Below are positions 16,087 to 25,223 of a stretch of DNA of 51,048 nucleotides, piece by piece. Numbering within the stretch: position 1 is the first letter of the stretch; every line of letters starts with the position of its first letter. Below the pieces are notes generated by a model, which was given only the letters and a program-made list of their open reading frames with translations, was not told the origin of the DNA and ran no database searches. This DNA comes from an uncultured Flavobacteriales bacterium. GTDB taxonomy: Bacteria > Bacteroidota > Bacteroidia > Flavobacteriales_D > Sanyastnellaceae. Location: assembly GCA_913041135.1 (NCBI GenBank), contig CAJWIF010000004.1:1-51048 (forward strand). Direction: 5' to 3'. The translations under genes and the position numbers were made by a program.

Positions 16087-18192
16087 ATGCAGGTACTGAC
16101 CCTCGAAACCCCCATTGAATATGTCAAAGGAGTGGGCCCCAAGCGCGCCGAATGGTTGCGCGTGGAGTTGGGTATTCATGCTGCAGGTGATTTACTGGAA
16201 TATCTCCCTTTTCGCTACGAGGATCGATCGAAGTTTGCGAAAGTCTCTGAAATCGTTTCGGACGTTGCATCGCTGCAGTTTAAAGGAGTCATAACAGGCA
16301 TTCAGCAGGTGGGTTCCAAACGCGGATCACGTTTAGTGGCACGCTTTCAGGACGAAAGCGGATCGTTGGAATTGGTGTGGTTCAAAGGAGCTAAATGGAT
16401 TGCATCGCAGATTCCAGTGCAGCAAAAAGTGGTGGTTTTTGGGAAGCCAACAGCGTATCAAGGGAAATGGAATATTTCGCATCCTGAGGTGGAGCTGGAG
16501 TCTGCTTTTGAACGCCGCCAGGGATTGGGATTGCAGCCAGTGTATCGCACAACCGAAAAATTGACCAATCGTGGCATGTCTTCAGCGGGAATCGCACGGT
16601 TGATTCGAAGCTGGATCGGACATCCTGAATTCACGGTTGCAGAGGTCCTCCCTCAAGAATTGTTGAATGAGCTCAAGATGCCGGGCCGTGAAGCTGCTTT
16701 TTGCAAGGTTCACGCACCGAAATCACCCGAAGAAGCGAGTGCTGCAAGGAACCGTCTGAAGTTTGAGGAATTGCTGTTTCTGCAGCTTTCGCTTTTACAA
16801 CGAAAGAAGGAGCAAACACAAGAGCTTCCTGGGGTTCGGTTTTCCGACGTCGGTTCATTGTTCAATACATTCTACGCTAACCATTTGACGTTTGAATTGA
16901 CAGGAGCACAAAAACGGGTGATGCGGGAGATTCGGATCGATGTCAATACGGGGTGGCACATGAATCGCTTGCTTCAGGGTGATGTAGGAAGTGGGAAGAC
17001 GATGGTGGCATTGTTAACTGCGCTTTTGGCCTTGGACAACGGTTACCAGGCCTGTGTGATGGCTCCAACGGAGATACTGGCGAATCAGCATTTGGTTTCA
17101 TTCAAAGAAGCATTGGAAGGGTTGCCCATTCGCATTGAGTTGCTGACGGGGTCTGTGAAAAAGTCCGACAGGAAACCAATTTTAGAAGGGTTGCAATCTG
17201 GTGAAGTGAACATTCTTATTGGAACCCATGCACTCATCGAACCTAAAGTGATCTTCAAAAGTTTGGGGCTTGCGATTATTGATGAGCAACACCGTTTTGG
17301 GGTTGCCCAGCGGAGTAAGTTGTGGGCCAAGGCCGATCCGCCACCTCACGTGCTTGTCATGACCGCAACGCCGATTCCAAGGACCTTGGCCATGACGGCA
17401 TACGGAGATTTGGATGTGAGTGTTATCGACGAAATGCCTCCCGGAAGGAAACTCATCAAAACGGTCCATCGGTCGGATGCAGCGAGATTGCCGGTCTTTC
17501 AATTCATGGAAGAAGAGGTTAAAAAAGGCCGCCAAGTATATGTGGTATACCCTTTGATTGAAGAGAGTTCTACCTTGGACTACAAGGACCTGATGGATGG
17601 GTATGAAAGTATTTCCAGACGATTCCCGCTTCCCGAATACCGCTTGGGCATCGTCCACGGTCGGATGAAGTCCCAGGACAAGGACATTGAGATGGAGCGG
17701 TTTATCAAAGGGATTAGTCAGATTTTGGTTGCGACAACGGTGATTGAAGTCGGAGTGAACGTTCCCAATGCTTCCGTCATGGTCATTGAGAGTGCTGAAC
17801 GATTTGGGTTGGCTCAATTGCATCAGCTACGAGGACGAGTGGGCCGCGGAGGAGACCAGAGTTATTGCATTTTAATGACCTCAGACGAGTTGTCCAAGGA
17901 TGCAGCTCTGCGCATGGAAACCATGTGCCGGACCAACGACGGCTTTGAAATCGCAGAAGTGGACATGTCCTTGCGTGGCCCTGGAGATTTAATGGGGACA
18001 CAGCAATCGGGCGTTCCCGATTTAAAAATGGCCGATTTGTTGCGTGATCGAGAGCTACTGACCACGGCACGTTACATCGCTTCACGAATTCTAGAGGAGG
18101 ATCCCAATTTATCAGACCCCAAGTATGCTATCCTCAATGCAACGTTGAAACGTGTTCAATTGGGAAGGCCAGATTGGAGCCAGATATCCTGA
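16087..18192 (+). CDS. recG: ATP-dependent DNA helicase RecG
   Basis: Superfamily 2 helicase that remodels stalled replication forks and branched recombination intermediates. The 701-aa protein has the N-terminal wedge (OB-fold) domain with GVGPKRAEWL at the start and DLLEYLPFRYEDRS, the Walker A motif GDVGSGKT (298-305), the DEQH box (399-402), the motif MTATPIPRTLAMTAYGDLDVS, and the C-terminal QLHQLRGRVGRGGDQSYC with MSLRGPGDLMGTQQSG. Length is normal. The next gene starts 11 nt after the stop and is probably cotranscribed. Confidence 0.97.
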   Translation: MQVLTLETPIEYVKGVGPKRAEWLRVELGIHAAGDLLEYLPFRYEDRSKFAKVSEIVSDVASLQFKGVITGIQQVGSKRGSRLVARFQDESGSLELVWFKGAKWIASQIPVQQKVVVFGKPTAYQGKWNISHPEVELESAFERRQGLGLQPVYRTTEKLTNRGMSSAGIARLIRSWIGHPEFTVAEVLPQELLNELKMPGREAAFCKVHAPKSPEEASAARNRLKFEELLFLQLSLLQRKKEQTQELPGVRFSDVGSLFNTFYANHLTFELTGAQKRVMREIRIDVNTGWHMNRLLQGDVGSGKTMVALLTALLALDNGYQACVMAPTEILANQHLVSFKEALEGLPIRIELLTGSVKKSDRKPILEGLQSGEVNILIGTHALIEPKVIFKSLGLAIIDEQHRFGVAQRSKLWAKADPPPHVLVMTATPIPRTLAMTAYGDLDVSVIDEMPPGRKLIKTVHRSDAARLPVFQFMEEEVKKGRQVYVVYPLIEESSTLDYKDLMDGYESISRRFPLPEYRLGIVHGRMKSQDKDIEMERFIKGISQILVATTVIEVGVNVPNASVMVIESAERFGLAQLHQLRGRVGRGGDQSYCILMTSDELSKDAALRMETMCRTNDGFEIAEVDMSLRGPGDLMGTQQSGVPDLKMADLLRDRELLTTARYIASRILEEDPNLSDPKYAILNATLKRVQLGRPDWSQIS

Positions 18193-18203
18193 ACTTGTCC
18201 TCC

Positions 18204-19988
18204 ATGCGATCTTCACACATATGGGCCGTGATTTTGACGTTAGCGTTGGCATGTGGCAGCGCGTTATCGTTGATTTCAATCCAACGGAATTCTTCCGAGC
18301 TGGCGGACCCAACGAATTTTGCGTCCGATAAATATGACGTGTGGGAGCAAACTTCGTTGTTGCCTGACGGGTTGGTTTTTGCAGATTCTTTGCAAGATGA
18401 GATCGTCACCTTATTTCAAGTGAACGAGCGGTCGGATTTGAATGTGTGCCATGCGTATGCCCTTCCAATGACCCTTCCTGACGGGTGGTCAGCACAGTCA
18501 TGGCGTGGCGGTTGGTTGTTAGGATTCCCGGCAGCATTAGAGGAGTGGGAGGAGAATCCAGAAGAAATGGTCTCGAAATGGCATCCACGAGCGGATGGGG
18601 CGATTCGACTGGAGCGTCGGCCAGAGGGTATGTATCATTCTCGATTTCGGGGAGCGTCTAGCGATGCCGTTATGACAGAAACAACGTGGTTGTCCGCATC
18701 AACTGAAATAAGCGCTTCGCCATTGGCTAGTGAATGGTTGTCCGCATGGCAAAGCATGAAGTCAGGCAAGCAGGATTTGGTAGCATGTCAAATGGCCCGT
18801 TGGGGAACTCCGCATGGAGGTCTTCCTGATTCGTCATTGCTTTCTGTTTGGAATGGAACGTGGTCAAGCTGGAAATGGCAGTCTGGGGAAGTGTTGGAAA
18901 TTTGGGGTTGGTCTGATAGCACAGGATACGATTCAAATGGAGTGGGAGAAGTCCACCGCGATGGTTTGTACCGATGGGAAGGCAATCGAAAACCCGGGTC
19001 ATGGACTGCATTTGATCGGATGCTCCATGACGCTAAGCCAACGACACTGCTTTGGGACGCTGTAGAGTGGACTTCGGATCAAACCCGACTGGGTCAGGTG
19101 AAAGCCAACCAGCGCGTGGCGTGGATTGTGAAAGGGGATCAAGCGCATCGTGAGGCATCGTATGTTCAAATTTCTGAAGTCCTTGAAGCCGATCAAAACG
19201 AACTGACTGAACCCCTTGGGTATGTTCGGAATCACCGGTTGAAGAAGGACATGGCGATTGTTTGGGACTCCCCTTTTGTGAAAGCGACACACGACAATAT
19301 AGCGGTTTGGCAATTGGAGTTGGACGGAGACCAAAGGCCGCGCGTTTGGGAAGTGGATGTTTACCGCAATGGGAAGTTCCAAGTTGCACTGGCCAATGAA
19401 GTTGCATTTCATGTTGTCGATGTGCTGGGAAGAGAAGTCCGAGGCTATCCGATTGTGCCTTCAAGTGGGGTTTCTTCGGCGGCCGTGGTCGATTATGACC
19501 GCAACAGAAAGTATCGAATCTTGATTGGATCGGGAGATGGTGATTTATTGAACTATCGGGAAGAAGGAGCCCGCACGCCAGGATGGGACTTTAAGCCGCA
19601 GGCTGGGCGTGTAATCGTTCAAATACATCACTTGCGTGTGGGCAACCGTGATTACCTGTATGCGGGTCAAGATGATGGAAGCATCCGCTTGCTCAAGCGA
19701 TCAGGGGCGGATCGCTTTGACACGCCCGTGTCCGTTCCTTCAGAACAGGTTCCTTGCTTCCGACTGTCCCAATCCATCGCTTCTTCGACGGTGCTTTATT
19801 CGGACGAACAAGGCTGGATTCAAGAACGAACATTTGGGACGAACGAGGCAGTGGGCATGAGCCGCATGACACGTGGGATATCCGTTTCGATGGAAGACCG
19901 AGACTCGGACGGGATTGAAGAAGTGGTTGTGCAGACGGTCGACGGCGAGGAAGTCTGGAATGCCCGCAACGAGCGTATCAGTCCTTGA
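18204..19988 (+). CDS. Unrecognised Trp-rich exported protein
   Basis: I do not recognise a known family. From the ATG at 18204 the product is 594 aa; a TTG at 18174 is in frame but lies inside recG. The N-terminus (SSHIWAVILTLALACGSALS) is a signal peptide or anchor; its Cys is preceded by Ala-Leu-Ala, a poor lipobox. The protein has about 28 Trp, several times the usual frequency, mostly in the first 300 residues. The C-terminal part has beta-propeller-like blades, for example YDRNRKYRILIGSGDGDLLNY and NRDYLYAGQDDGSIRLLKRSG, reminiscent of WD/PQQ repeats. It probably acts in the periplasm or at the surface. It follows recG by 11 nt and its 3' end overlaps the convergent acyl-CoA dehydrogenase gene by 11 nt. 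Confidence 0.75.
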   Translation: MRSSHIWAVILTLALACGSALSLISIQRNSSELADPTNFASDKYDVWEQTSLLPDGLVFADSLQDEIVTLFQVNERSDLNVCHAYALPMTLPDGWSAQSWRGGWLLGFPAALEEWEENPEEMVSKWHPRADGAIRLERRPEGMYHSRFRGASSDAVMTETTWLSASTEISASPLASEWLSAWQSMKSGKQDLVACQMARWGTPHGGLPDSSLLSVWNGTWSSWKWQSGEVLEIWGWSDSTGYDSNGVGEVHRDGLYRWEGNRKPGSWTAFDRMLHDAKPTTLLWDAVEWTSDQTRLGQVKANQRVAWIVKGDQAHREASYVQISEVLEADQNELTEPLGYVRNHRLKKDMAIVWDSPFVKATHDNIAVWQLELDGDQRPRVWEVDVYRNGKFQVALANEVAFHVVDVLGREVRGYPIVPSSGVSSAAVVDYDRNRKYRILIGSGDGDLLNYREEGARTPGWDFKPQAGRVIVQIHHLRVGNRDYLYAGQDDGSIRLLKRSGADRFDTPVSVPSEQVPCFRLSQSIASSTVLYSDEQGWIQERTFGTNEAVGMSRMTRGISVSMEDRDSDGIEEVVVQTVDGEEVWNARNERISP

Positions 19989-21120
19989 GGATTGAGCGGC
20001 TGATCACAATTTTCTGAACTTCGGAGGTGCCTTCGTAAATCTGGGTGATTTTCGCATCCCGCATCAAACGCTCCACGTGGTATTCTTTGACGAACCCATA
20101 TCCGCCATGAATTTGAACGGCTTCAATGGCATGCCGCATGGCGATGTCTGAAGCGTACAACTTTGCCATGCTTGAGGCGAGATCATAATCTTCACCGGCA
20201 TCTTTGAGAGCTGCCGCTTTGAGAACCATGAGGCGAGCGGCTTCCACTTGGGTCGCCATGTCCGCTAACTTGAATGCGATGGCCTGATGTTGGTGAATGG
20301 GCTTGCCGAAAGTCGTGCGCTCCTTCGAGTATGCCAGAGACAACTCTAACGCTCCCGAAGCAATACCAAGAGCCTGTGCAGCAATGCCAATTCGTCCTCC
20401 GGCCAGTGTTTTCATGGCGAATTTGAATCCAAAACCATCTTCGCCGATTCGGTTTTCTTTGGGCACTTTGACATCTTGAAACATCAACGTATGGGTGTCC
20501 GAACCCCGGATGCCCAGCTTATCTTCTTTAGCGCCCACAATGAATCCAGGCATGTCGCGCTCCACGATGAGCGCGTTAATCCCGTGGTGTCCTTTTTCCG
20601 GATCTGTTTGGGCAATGACCAAATATGTAGAGGCACTGTTGCCGTTGGTGATCCAATTCTTCGTTCCGTTGATCACGTAATGATCGCCGCAATCGACAGC
20701 TGTCGTGGACTGAGATGTCGCATCGGAACCGGCTTCTGGCTCTGACAGGCAGAAGGCTCCAATTTTTTGACCCGAGGCCAAAGGGTGAAGGTATTTTTTC
20801 TTTTGAAAGTCGCTGCCGTATTCCTGTAACCCATAACAGACCAAGGAATTGTTGACACTCATGCAAACAGAAACAGATGCATCAACTTTGCTGAGTTCTT
20901 CCATTGCCAGCACATAGCTGACGGTATCCATTCCGCTCCCGCCGTATTGTTCATCGACCATCATCCCCATGAACCCCAACTCACCCAACTGCCGAATTTC
21001 TTCTGTCGCAAATTGTTGCGCGTTGTCGCGTGCAATGATGGTGGGCTTCAGTACATTTTGTGCAAAGTCACGGGCTGCGTCACGCACAGCAATGTGTTCT
21101 TCCTTGAGATCTAGGTTCAT
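19978..21120 (-). CDS. Acyl-CoA dehydrogenase
   Basis: FAD-dependent flavoenzyme that introduces the alpha-beta double bond into acyl-CoA. The 380-aa protein has the family's N-terminal helical domain, the beta-domain FAD motif GAFCLSEPEAGSDATSQ, and NGTKNWITNG. Near the C-terminus, HGGYGFVKEYHVERLMRDAKI and IYEGTSEVQKIVISR contain the catalytic Glu. It is most like the short-chain/butyryl-CoA group, but chain length cannot be read from sequence alone. The frame extends 24 codons further (to 21192) without family similarity, so the ATG at 21118-21120 is chosen. It is divergent from anmK, and its TATCTTTG box lies 61 nt upstream. Confidence 0.93.
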   Translation of the reverse strand: MNLDLKEEHIAVRDAARDFAQNVLKPTIIARDNAQQFATEEIRQLGELGFMGMMVDEQYGGSGMDTVSYVLAMEELSKVDASVSVCMSVNNSLVCYGLQEYGSDFQKKKYLHPLASGQKIGAFCLSEPEAGSDATSQSTTAVDCGDHYVINGTKNWITNGNSASTYLVIAQTDPEKGHHGINALIVERDMPGFIVGAKEDKLGIRGSDTHTLMFQDVKVPKENRIGEDGFGFKFAMKTLAGGRIGIAAQALGIASGALELSLAYSKERTTFGKPIHQHQAIAFKLADMATQVEAARLMVLKAAALKDAGEDYDLASSMAKLYASDIAMRHAIEAVQIHGGYGFVKEYHVERLMRDAKITQIYEGTSEVQKIVISRSILKD

Positions 21121-21181
21121 TTCCTGGCTTGCTTTCGGATATCCAATCAGAATTGGAGAAATTACTCCATCTTTCGTCTCG

Positions 21182-21189
21182 CAAAGATA
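21182..21189 (-). promoter_or_regulatory. Candidate -7 promoter box for the acyl-CoA dehydrogenase (TATCTTTG)
   Basis: A perfect TAnnTTTG match on the minus strand, in the 72-nt divergent spacer with anmK, 61 nt before the dehydrogenase ATG. No TTG is seen at the -33 spacing. Confidence 0.45.
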
Positions 21190-21192
21190 CAC

Positions 21193-22347
21193 ATGTCTCC
21201 TCCGTTGAAATCCTCCTCTCGTCTTTCGCGTGTTTCTTCAAACGCGGAACCAGCTACTTTCCATGTTATGGGGTTGATGAGTGGCACCTCATTGGATGGT
21301 TTGGACATTGGAGTTTCGGTTTTCCAAAGATCTGGAAAACAAGGTGGTTGGTCCGGAATCTTGGAGTGCTTTGTGAGCATTCCTTTTCCGGAGTCTTGGC
21401 GTAATCGGTTAAAGGAATTGCCTGCGGCATCTGCAGAAGATTGGTTCGTTACAAGCATAGAATGGACCCAGTGGTGTGCGAATCAGATCCATGAAACGGG
21501 TTGGATTTCAGAAGTGGACTTGGTGGTTTTTCCTGGGCAAACGGTTTTTCACCGCCCGAATGAAGGATGGACAGGACAATTGGGTTCAGGAGCACATTTG
21601 CATGCGGCCTTGAACGGTGTGCCCGTCGTTTGCGATTTACGGTCTTTGGATGTGGCGTACCATGGGCAAGGGGCACCACTGGTCCCCGTTGTTGAAGAAC
21701 ACCTCTACGCAGCCTTTGAGGGGTGTTTGAATCTGGGAGGGATTGCAAACTTCAGTTGTGTGGATGAGGAGACAGGAAATCGGGTGGCGTGGGACATTGG
21801 CCCATGCAATCTGCTTTTGAATCATTTGGCTGCTCGTGTTGGACACGTTTTCGATGAAGAGGGCCACATCGCAGCAAAGGGTCGCGTGCTTCCAGCGTTG
21901 TTTGAACGCTTTCTAGGACTGGCGTTTCATGCGATGCCCCTCCCCAAAAGCTTGGGAAGGGAATGGATAGAGGACGAGGTATTGCCTTTGCTTGATTTGG
22001 AGCCGGATGCTGCTGTTGAAGACCTCATGGCGACAGCGGTCGCCTACATTGCATCGGTTGTTCGCCTGGCCGCAGAGGGAAAACACACTTTGGTGACAGG
22101 GGGCGGAGCCTATAATGCAGCGTTGATTGATGCCTTGAAGTCGAACAGTAGCGCCATCCGCGGATTGCCCTTGGATGTAGTTATTCCGCAGGAAATACAA
22201 GTGGAAGGCAAGGAAGCTCACGCCTTTGCATTTTTGGGTTTGCTCCGTGTTTTGGGAGAGCCGAATGCACTGCCCTCAGTCACTGGATCTCGACAAGCCA
22301 GTTCTGGAGGAGCACTTTGGGGCACGCCGCGTTTTCTTCGCCGGTGA
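21193..22347 (+). CDS. anmK: Anhydro-N-acetylmuramic acid kinase
   Basis: Cytoplasmic kinase of peptidoglycan recycling that opens and phosphorylates 1,6-anhydro-MurNAc to MurNAc-6-phosphate. The 384-aa protein has the ATP/phosphate motif MSGTSLDGLD (29-38), FPGQTVFHRP, DVAYHGQGAPLVP, the NLGGIANFS motif and WDIGPCNLLLN, and near the C-terminus TGGGAYNAALID. Length is typical. An N-terminal tail of about 24 residues precedes the conserved core; an internal ATG at residue 26 (VMGLMSGTS) is less likely, because it would begin within the first strand. No murQ is adjacent. Confidence 0.93.
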   Translation: MSPPLKSSSRLSRVSSNAEPATFHVMGLMSGTSLDGLDIGVSVFQRSGKQGGWSGILECFVSIPFPESWRNRLKELPAASAEDWFVTSIEWTQWCANQIHETGWISEVDLVVFPGQTVFHRPNEGWTGQLGSGAHLHAALNGVPVVCDLRSLDVAYHGQGAPLVPVVEEHLYAAFEGCLNLGGIANFSCVDEETGNRVAWDIGPCNLLLNHLAARVGHVFDEEGHIAAKGRVLPALFERFLGLAFHAMPLPKSLGREWIEDEVLPLLDLEPDAAVEDLMATAVAYIASVVRLAAEGKHTLVTGGGAYNAALIDALKSNSSAIRGLPLDVVIPQEIQVEGKEAHAFAFLGLLRVLGEPNALPSVTGSRQASSGGALWGTPRFLRR

Positions 22348-22353
22348 ACAGCT

Positions 22354-22361
22354 TATCTTTG
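22354..22361 (+). promoter_or_regulatory. Candidate -7 promoter box for the amino acid dehydrogenase (TATCTTTG)
   Basis: A perfect TAnnTTTG match in the 39-nt gap after anmK, 25 nt before the next ATG. It suggests that the dehydrogenase is not solely dependent on anmK transcription. Confidence 0.5.
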
Positions 22362-22386
22362 TCCTCGCCGAAAAATCCATCATACA

Positions 22387-23631
22387 ATGATCATGAAAGA
22401 GATGCTCAAGGCTTACGCCCAGCGAGAACCCGAAATTGTTTTCGAGTGGAATGACGCCGAAACGGACGCCAAGGGGTGGGTTGTGATCAATTCGTTGAGA
22501 GGCGGAGCTGCCGGTGGTGGAACACGAATGCACCCGCGATTGGATCGTCGGGAAGTCGTCAGCTTAGCGAAGACCATGGAAATCAAATTCACGGTGAGCG
22601 GCCCTCAAATAGGAGGCGCTAAATCGGGCATTGCGTTCGATCCGAATGACCCGCGAAAGGAAGGGGTTTTGCGTAGGTGGTATCATGCGGTAACACCTTT
22701 GCTACGACACTATTATGGCACCGGAGGGGATATGAATGTGGACGAAATCCACGAGGTTATACCGATCACTGAAGATTGTGGCATCTGGCATCCACAAGAA
22801 GGGGTGTTCAATGGCCACTTCAATACCAAGACAGCAGAGAAAGTAAAGCGCATTGGCCACTTGCGTCAAGGCGTTTCCCAAGTTGTCGAGAATTCAAATT
22901 ACACGCCATCCGTCGCTCGAAAGTTTCGAGTTGCTGATTTGATTACCGGATATGGAGTGAGCGAATCGGTTCGTCACTTTTTTAGCGTATACGGTGGTGA
23001 TGTCAAAGGAAAGCGTGTCGTGGTTCAAGGATGGGGAAATGTAGGCGCTGCTGCAGCGTATTACCTCGCCCAAGAAGGAGCCGTGCTGGTTGGTGTGATC
23101 GACAGGGCTGGAGGATTGATCAAAGAAGAGGGATTCTCGAAGGAAGAGGTGACCGAATTGTTCGAAAAGAAGGATGGAAATAGCTTGAAGGCCGATAATC
23201 TCTTGTCTTTTGATGAGGTGAATGCGCGCATTTGGGATGTTCCATGTGATGTCTTTTTGCCTTGTGCGGCATCACGTTTGGTTCAGGAAGATCAGGTGAA
23301 TAGGATGGTGTTGGCTGGCTTGAGTGTGATCTCAAGCGGTGCGAACGTTCCGTTTGCAGATGATGAGATTTTCTATGGTGCCATTGCTGAGAAAGCAGAC
23401 GTCACTGTTGCTGTGATTCCTGATTTTATTGCGAATTGCGGCATGGCCCGGGTCTTCGCTTACTTGATGAGCGACGCCCAAGTAGACATGTCCGATGAAG
23501 GCATCTTTGAGGATACTTCGGCCACCATTTTATCCGCTTTGCGGGCGACGCATGCCATGAATCCATCAACGACGATGCTTTCAGCGACGGCATTTGAGAT
23601 TGCTTTGGCACGGCTGATGAACAATGTTTGA
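22387..23631 (+). CDS. Glu/Leu/Phe/Val family amino acid dehydrogenase
   Basis: NAD(P)-dependent oxidative deamination of an amino acid, probably branched-chain. The 414-aa protein has the dimerisation/catalytic domain with GGGTRMHP (43-50) and the catalytic Lys79 in GGAKSGI. TGGDMNVDE follows, then the Rossmann domain with VVVQGWGNVGAAAAYYL. The C-terminal ANCGMARVFAYLM is typical. Substrate specificity (Leu, Val, Phe or Glu) cannot be fixed from the motifs alone. The start could also be the second ATG, two codons later. nhaD follows after 73 nt that contain a perfect inverted repeat. Confidence 0.9.
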   Translation: MIMKEMLKAYAQREPEIVFEWNDAETDAKGWVVINSLRGGAAGGGTRMHPRLDRREVVSLAKTMEIKFTVSGPQIGGAKSGIAFDPNDPRKEGVLRRWYHAVTPLLRHYYGTGGDMNVDEIHEVIPITEDCGIWHPQEGVFNGHFNTKTAEKVKRIGHLRQGVSQVVENSNYTPSVARKFRVADLITGYGVSESVRHFFSVYGGDVKGKRVVVQGWGNVGAAAAYYLAQEGAVLVGVIDRAGGLIKEEGFSKEEVTELFEKKDGNSLKADNLLSFDEVNARIWDVPCDVFLPCAASRLVQEDQVNRMVLAGLSVISSGANVPFADDEIFYGAIAEKADVTVAVIPDFIANCGMARVFAYLMSDAQVDMSDEGIFEDTSATILSALRATHAMNPSTTMLSATAFEIALARLMNNV

Positions 23632-23661
23632 GTTAAAACTTCCCTTATAACGGGTGTGCTT

Positions 23662-23686
23662 GCTCAATTTGCTCTGCAAATTGAGC
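23662..23686. repeat. Perfect 11-bp inverted repeat between the dehydrogenase gene and nhaD
   Basis: GCTCAATTTGC, a 3-nt spacer TCT, and GCAAATTGAGC form a perfect dyad whose right arm ends 18 nt before the nhaD ATG. No T-tract follows, so it is a poor intrinsic terminator. It could be a protein-binding operator or a leader hairpin near the nhaD translation start. The left arm contains TCAATTTG, one mismatch from the -7 consensus, so an operator overlapping a promoter is conceivable. Confidence 0.75.
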
Positions 23687-23704
23687 GTCAAATGAACTGA
23701 GTTT

Positions 23705-25087
23705 ATGGAATATTTGATTCTAGTTGTTTTCGTGTTGGGCTACGTATTTATTGCGCTTGAACACAATTTCAAGGTGGACAAAGCGGCCAGTGCTCTGTTG
23801 ACCGGGACCATTTGTTGGGGTTTGTTCGTCACGGGAATTCATGAAATTCCGGCGCACTTAGCCGAGGATTTCGCTACGTTTAAGTTGAGTTTTCTTGGGG
23901 ATTCGAATTTGGCTTTGCATACCTTTTTTGAGCACCGTCTCCTTCATCACATGGAGGATATCTCGTCGATTTTATTCTTCCTCTTGGGGGCTATGACCAT
24001 CGTCGAATTGGTCGATGCCCATGAGGGTTTCTCGGTCATTACCGACCGGATCAAAACCAATAACAAGGTCATTTTGATGTGGATTTTGGCGCTGCTGACC
24101 TTCTTTTTCTCGGCTGTTTTGGATAATCTAACCACGTCGATTGTCATGGTTTCTCTTTTGAGAAAGCTCATCGCCGACAAAGAAACTCGCTGGCTGTATG
24201 CAGGGATTGTTATCATTTCTGCCAACGCTGGTGGTGCTTGGTCGCCCATTGGTGACATCACGACGACCATGCTTTGGATTGGCAATCAACTGTCGTCGGG
24301 TGTGATCATTTCACATTTATTTCTCCCGTCAATGGCATGCTTGGTGGCTCCTTTGACCATTCTTTCTTTTACGATGAAGGGCGAGGTTGATCGGCCCAAT
24401 TTGGACAGTAAAGACCGAGTAGACCCGACTTCTCAAGGCGAGCGCAACTTGGTGTTTATCCTAGGTGTTGCCGGACTGCTGTTCGTGCCCGTCTTCAAAA
24501 CGGTGACGCATCTACCTCCGTTTATGGGCATGATGCTTTCCCTCGGTATGATGTGGGTCGTGACGGAAATCATCCACCGCTCTAAGAATCACGAACAGCG
24601 AGATCACCTGTCAGTTATAGGTGTTTTGAGGAAGATTGACTCTGCATCGGTCCTGTTCTTTTTGGGTATACTACTAGCGGTAGCAGCCTTGCAGGAAATT
24701 GGGCATTTGCTGGCTGCGGCCTCGTGGCTTCGTGATAGCTTGGGGAATGTGTATGCCATCAATGTGACCATCGGGTTTTTGTCGGCTATCGTGGATAATG
24801 TTCCACTTGTAGCCGCTTCAATGGGCATGTACGACATCACGCCTGCAACAGCTGAAGTGGTTGCCGGAAGTTGGGAGAGTCACTTCGTTAAAGACGGCAT
24901 ATTCTGGCAGTTCTTGGCTTACTGTGCGGGTACTGGAGGGTCGGCGTTGATCATTGGATCTGCTTCTGGAGTGGCGGTTATGGGGCTGGAAAAGATTGAC
25001 TTTATGTGGTACGTGCGTAAAATCAGTTTGCTTGCCATCGTGGGATATTTATCAGGAGCTTTGGTCTTCTGGTTGATGTATCGTTGA
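23705..25087 (+). CDS. nhaD: Na+/H+ antiporter NhaD
   Basis: Inner-membrane sodium/proton antiporter of the ion transporter superfamily, important for sodium and pH homeostasis in marine bacteria. The 460-aa protein has about a dozen hydrophobic segments. Family motifs are DNLTTSIVMVSLLRK after the third or fourth segment, ANAGGAWSPIGDITTTMLW, the second-repeat counterpart AIVDNVPLVAASMGMY, and the C-terminal GTGGSALIIGSASGVAVMG. Length is normal. The upstream inverted repeat is the only visible candidate regulatory element. Confidence 0.94.
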   Translation: MEYLILVVFVLGYVFIALEHNFKVDKAASALLTGTICWGLFVTGIHEIPAHLAEDFATFKLSFLGDSNLALHTFFEHRLLHHMEDISSILFFLLGAMTIVELVDAHEGFSVITDRIKTNNKVILMWILALLTFFFSAVLDNLTTSIVMVSLLRKLIADKETRWLYAGIVIISANAGGAWSPIGDITTTMLWIGNQLSSGVIISHLFLPSMACLVAPLTILSFTMKGEVDRPNLDSKDRVDPTSQGERNLVFILGVAGLLFVPVFKTVTHLPPFMGMMLSLGMMWVVTEIIHRSKNHEQRDHLSVIGVLRKIDSASVLFFLGILLAVAALQEIGHLLAAASWLRDSLGNVYAINVTIGFLSAIVDNVPLVAASMGMYDITPATAEVVAGSWESHFVKDGIFWQFLAYCAGTGGSALIIGSASGVAVMGLEKIDFMWYVRKISLLAIVGYLSGALVFWLMYR

Positions 25088-25223
25088 GCTTCCTAGCGGC
25101 TAGGATTATTGTAGGTTTACGAACGTTGAGCCGTCGAAAATTGTCCTTGGGTCGCAACTGACTGTCCAATAATTGCAAGAACTTTCCCGTTCAATACAAC
25201 GGTTACCTTCTAGCAATTTACCC

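Noticed and set aside
25092-25104. CCTAGCGGCTAGG dyad after nhaD as a terminator
   Set aside because: The 5-bp stem is short and no T-run follows.
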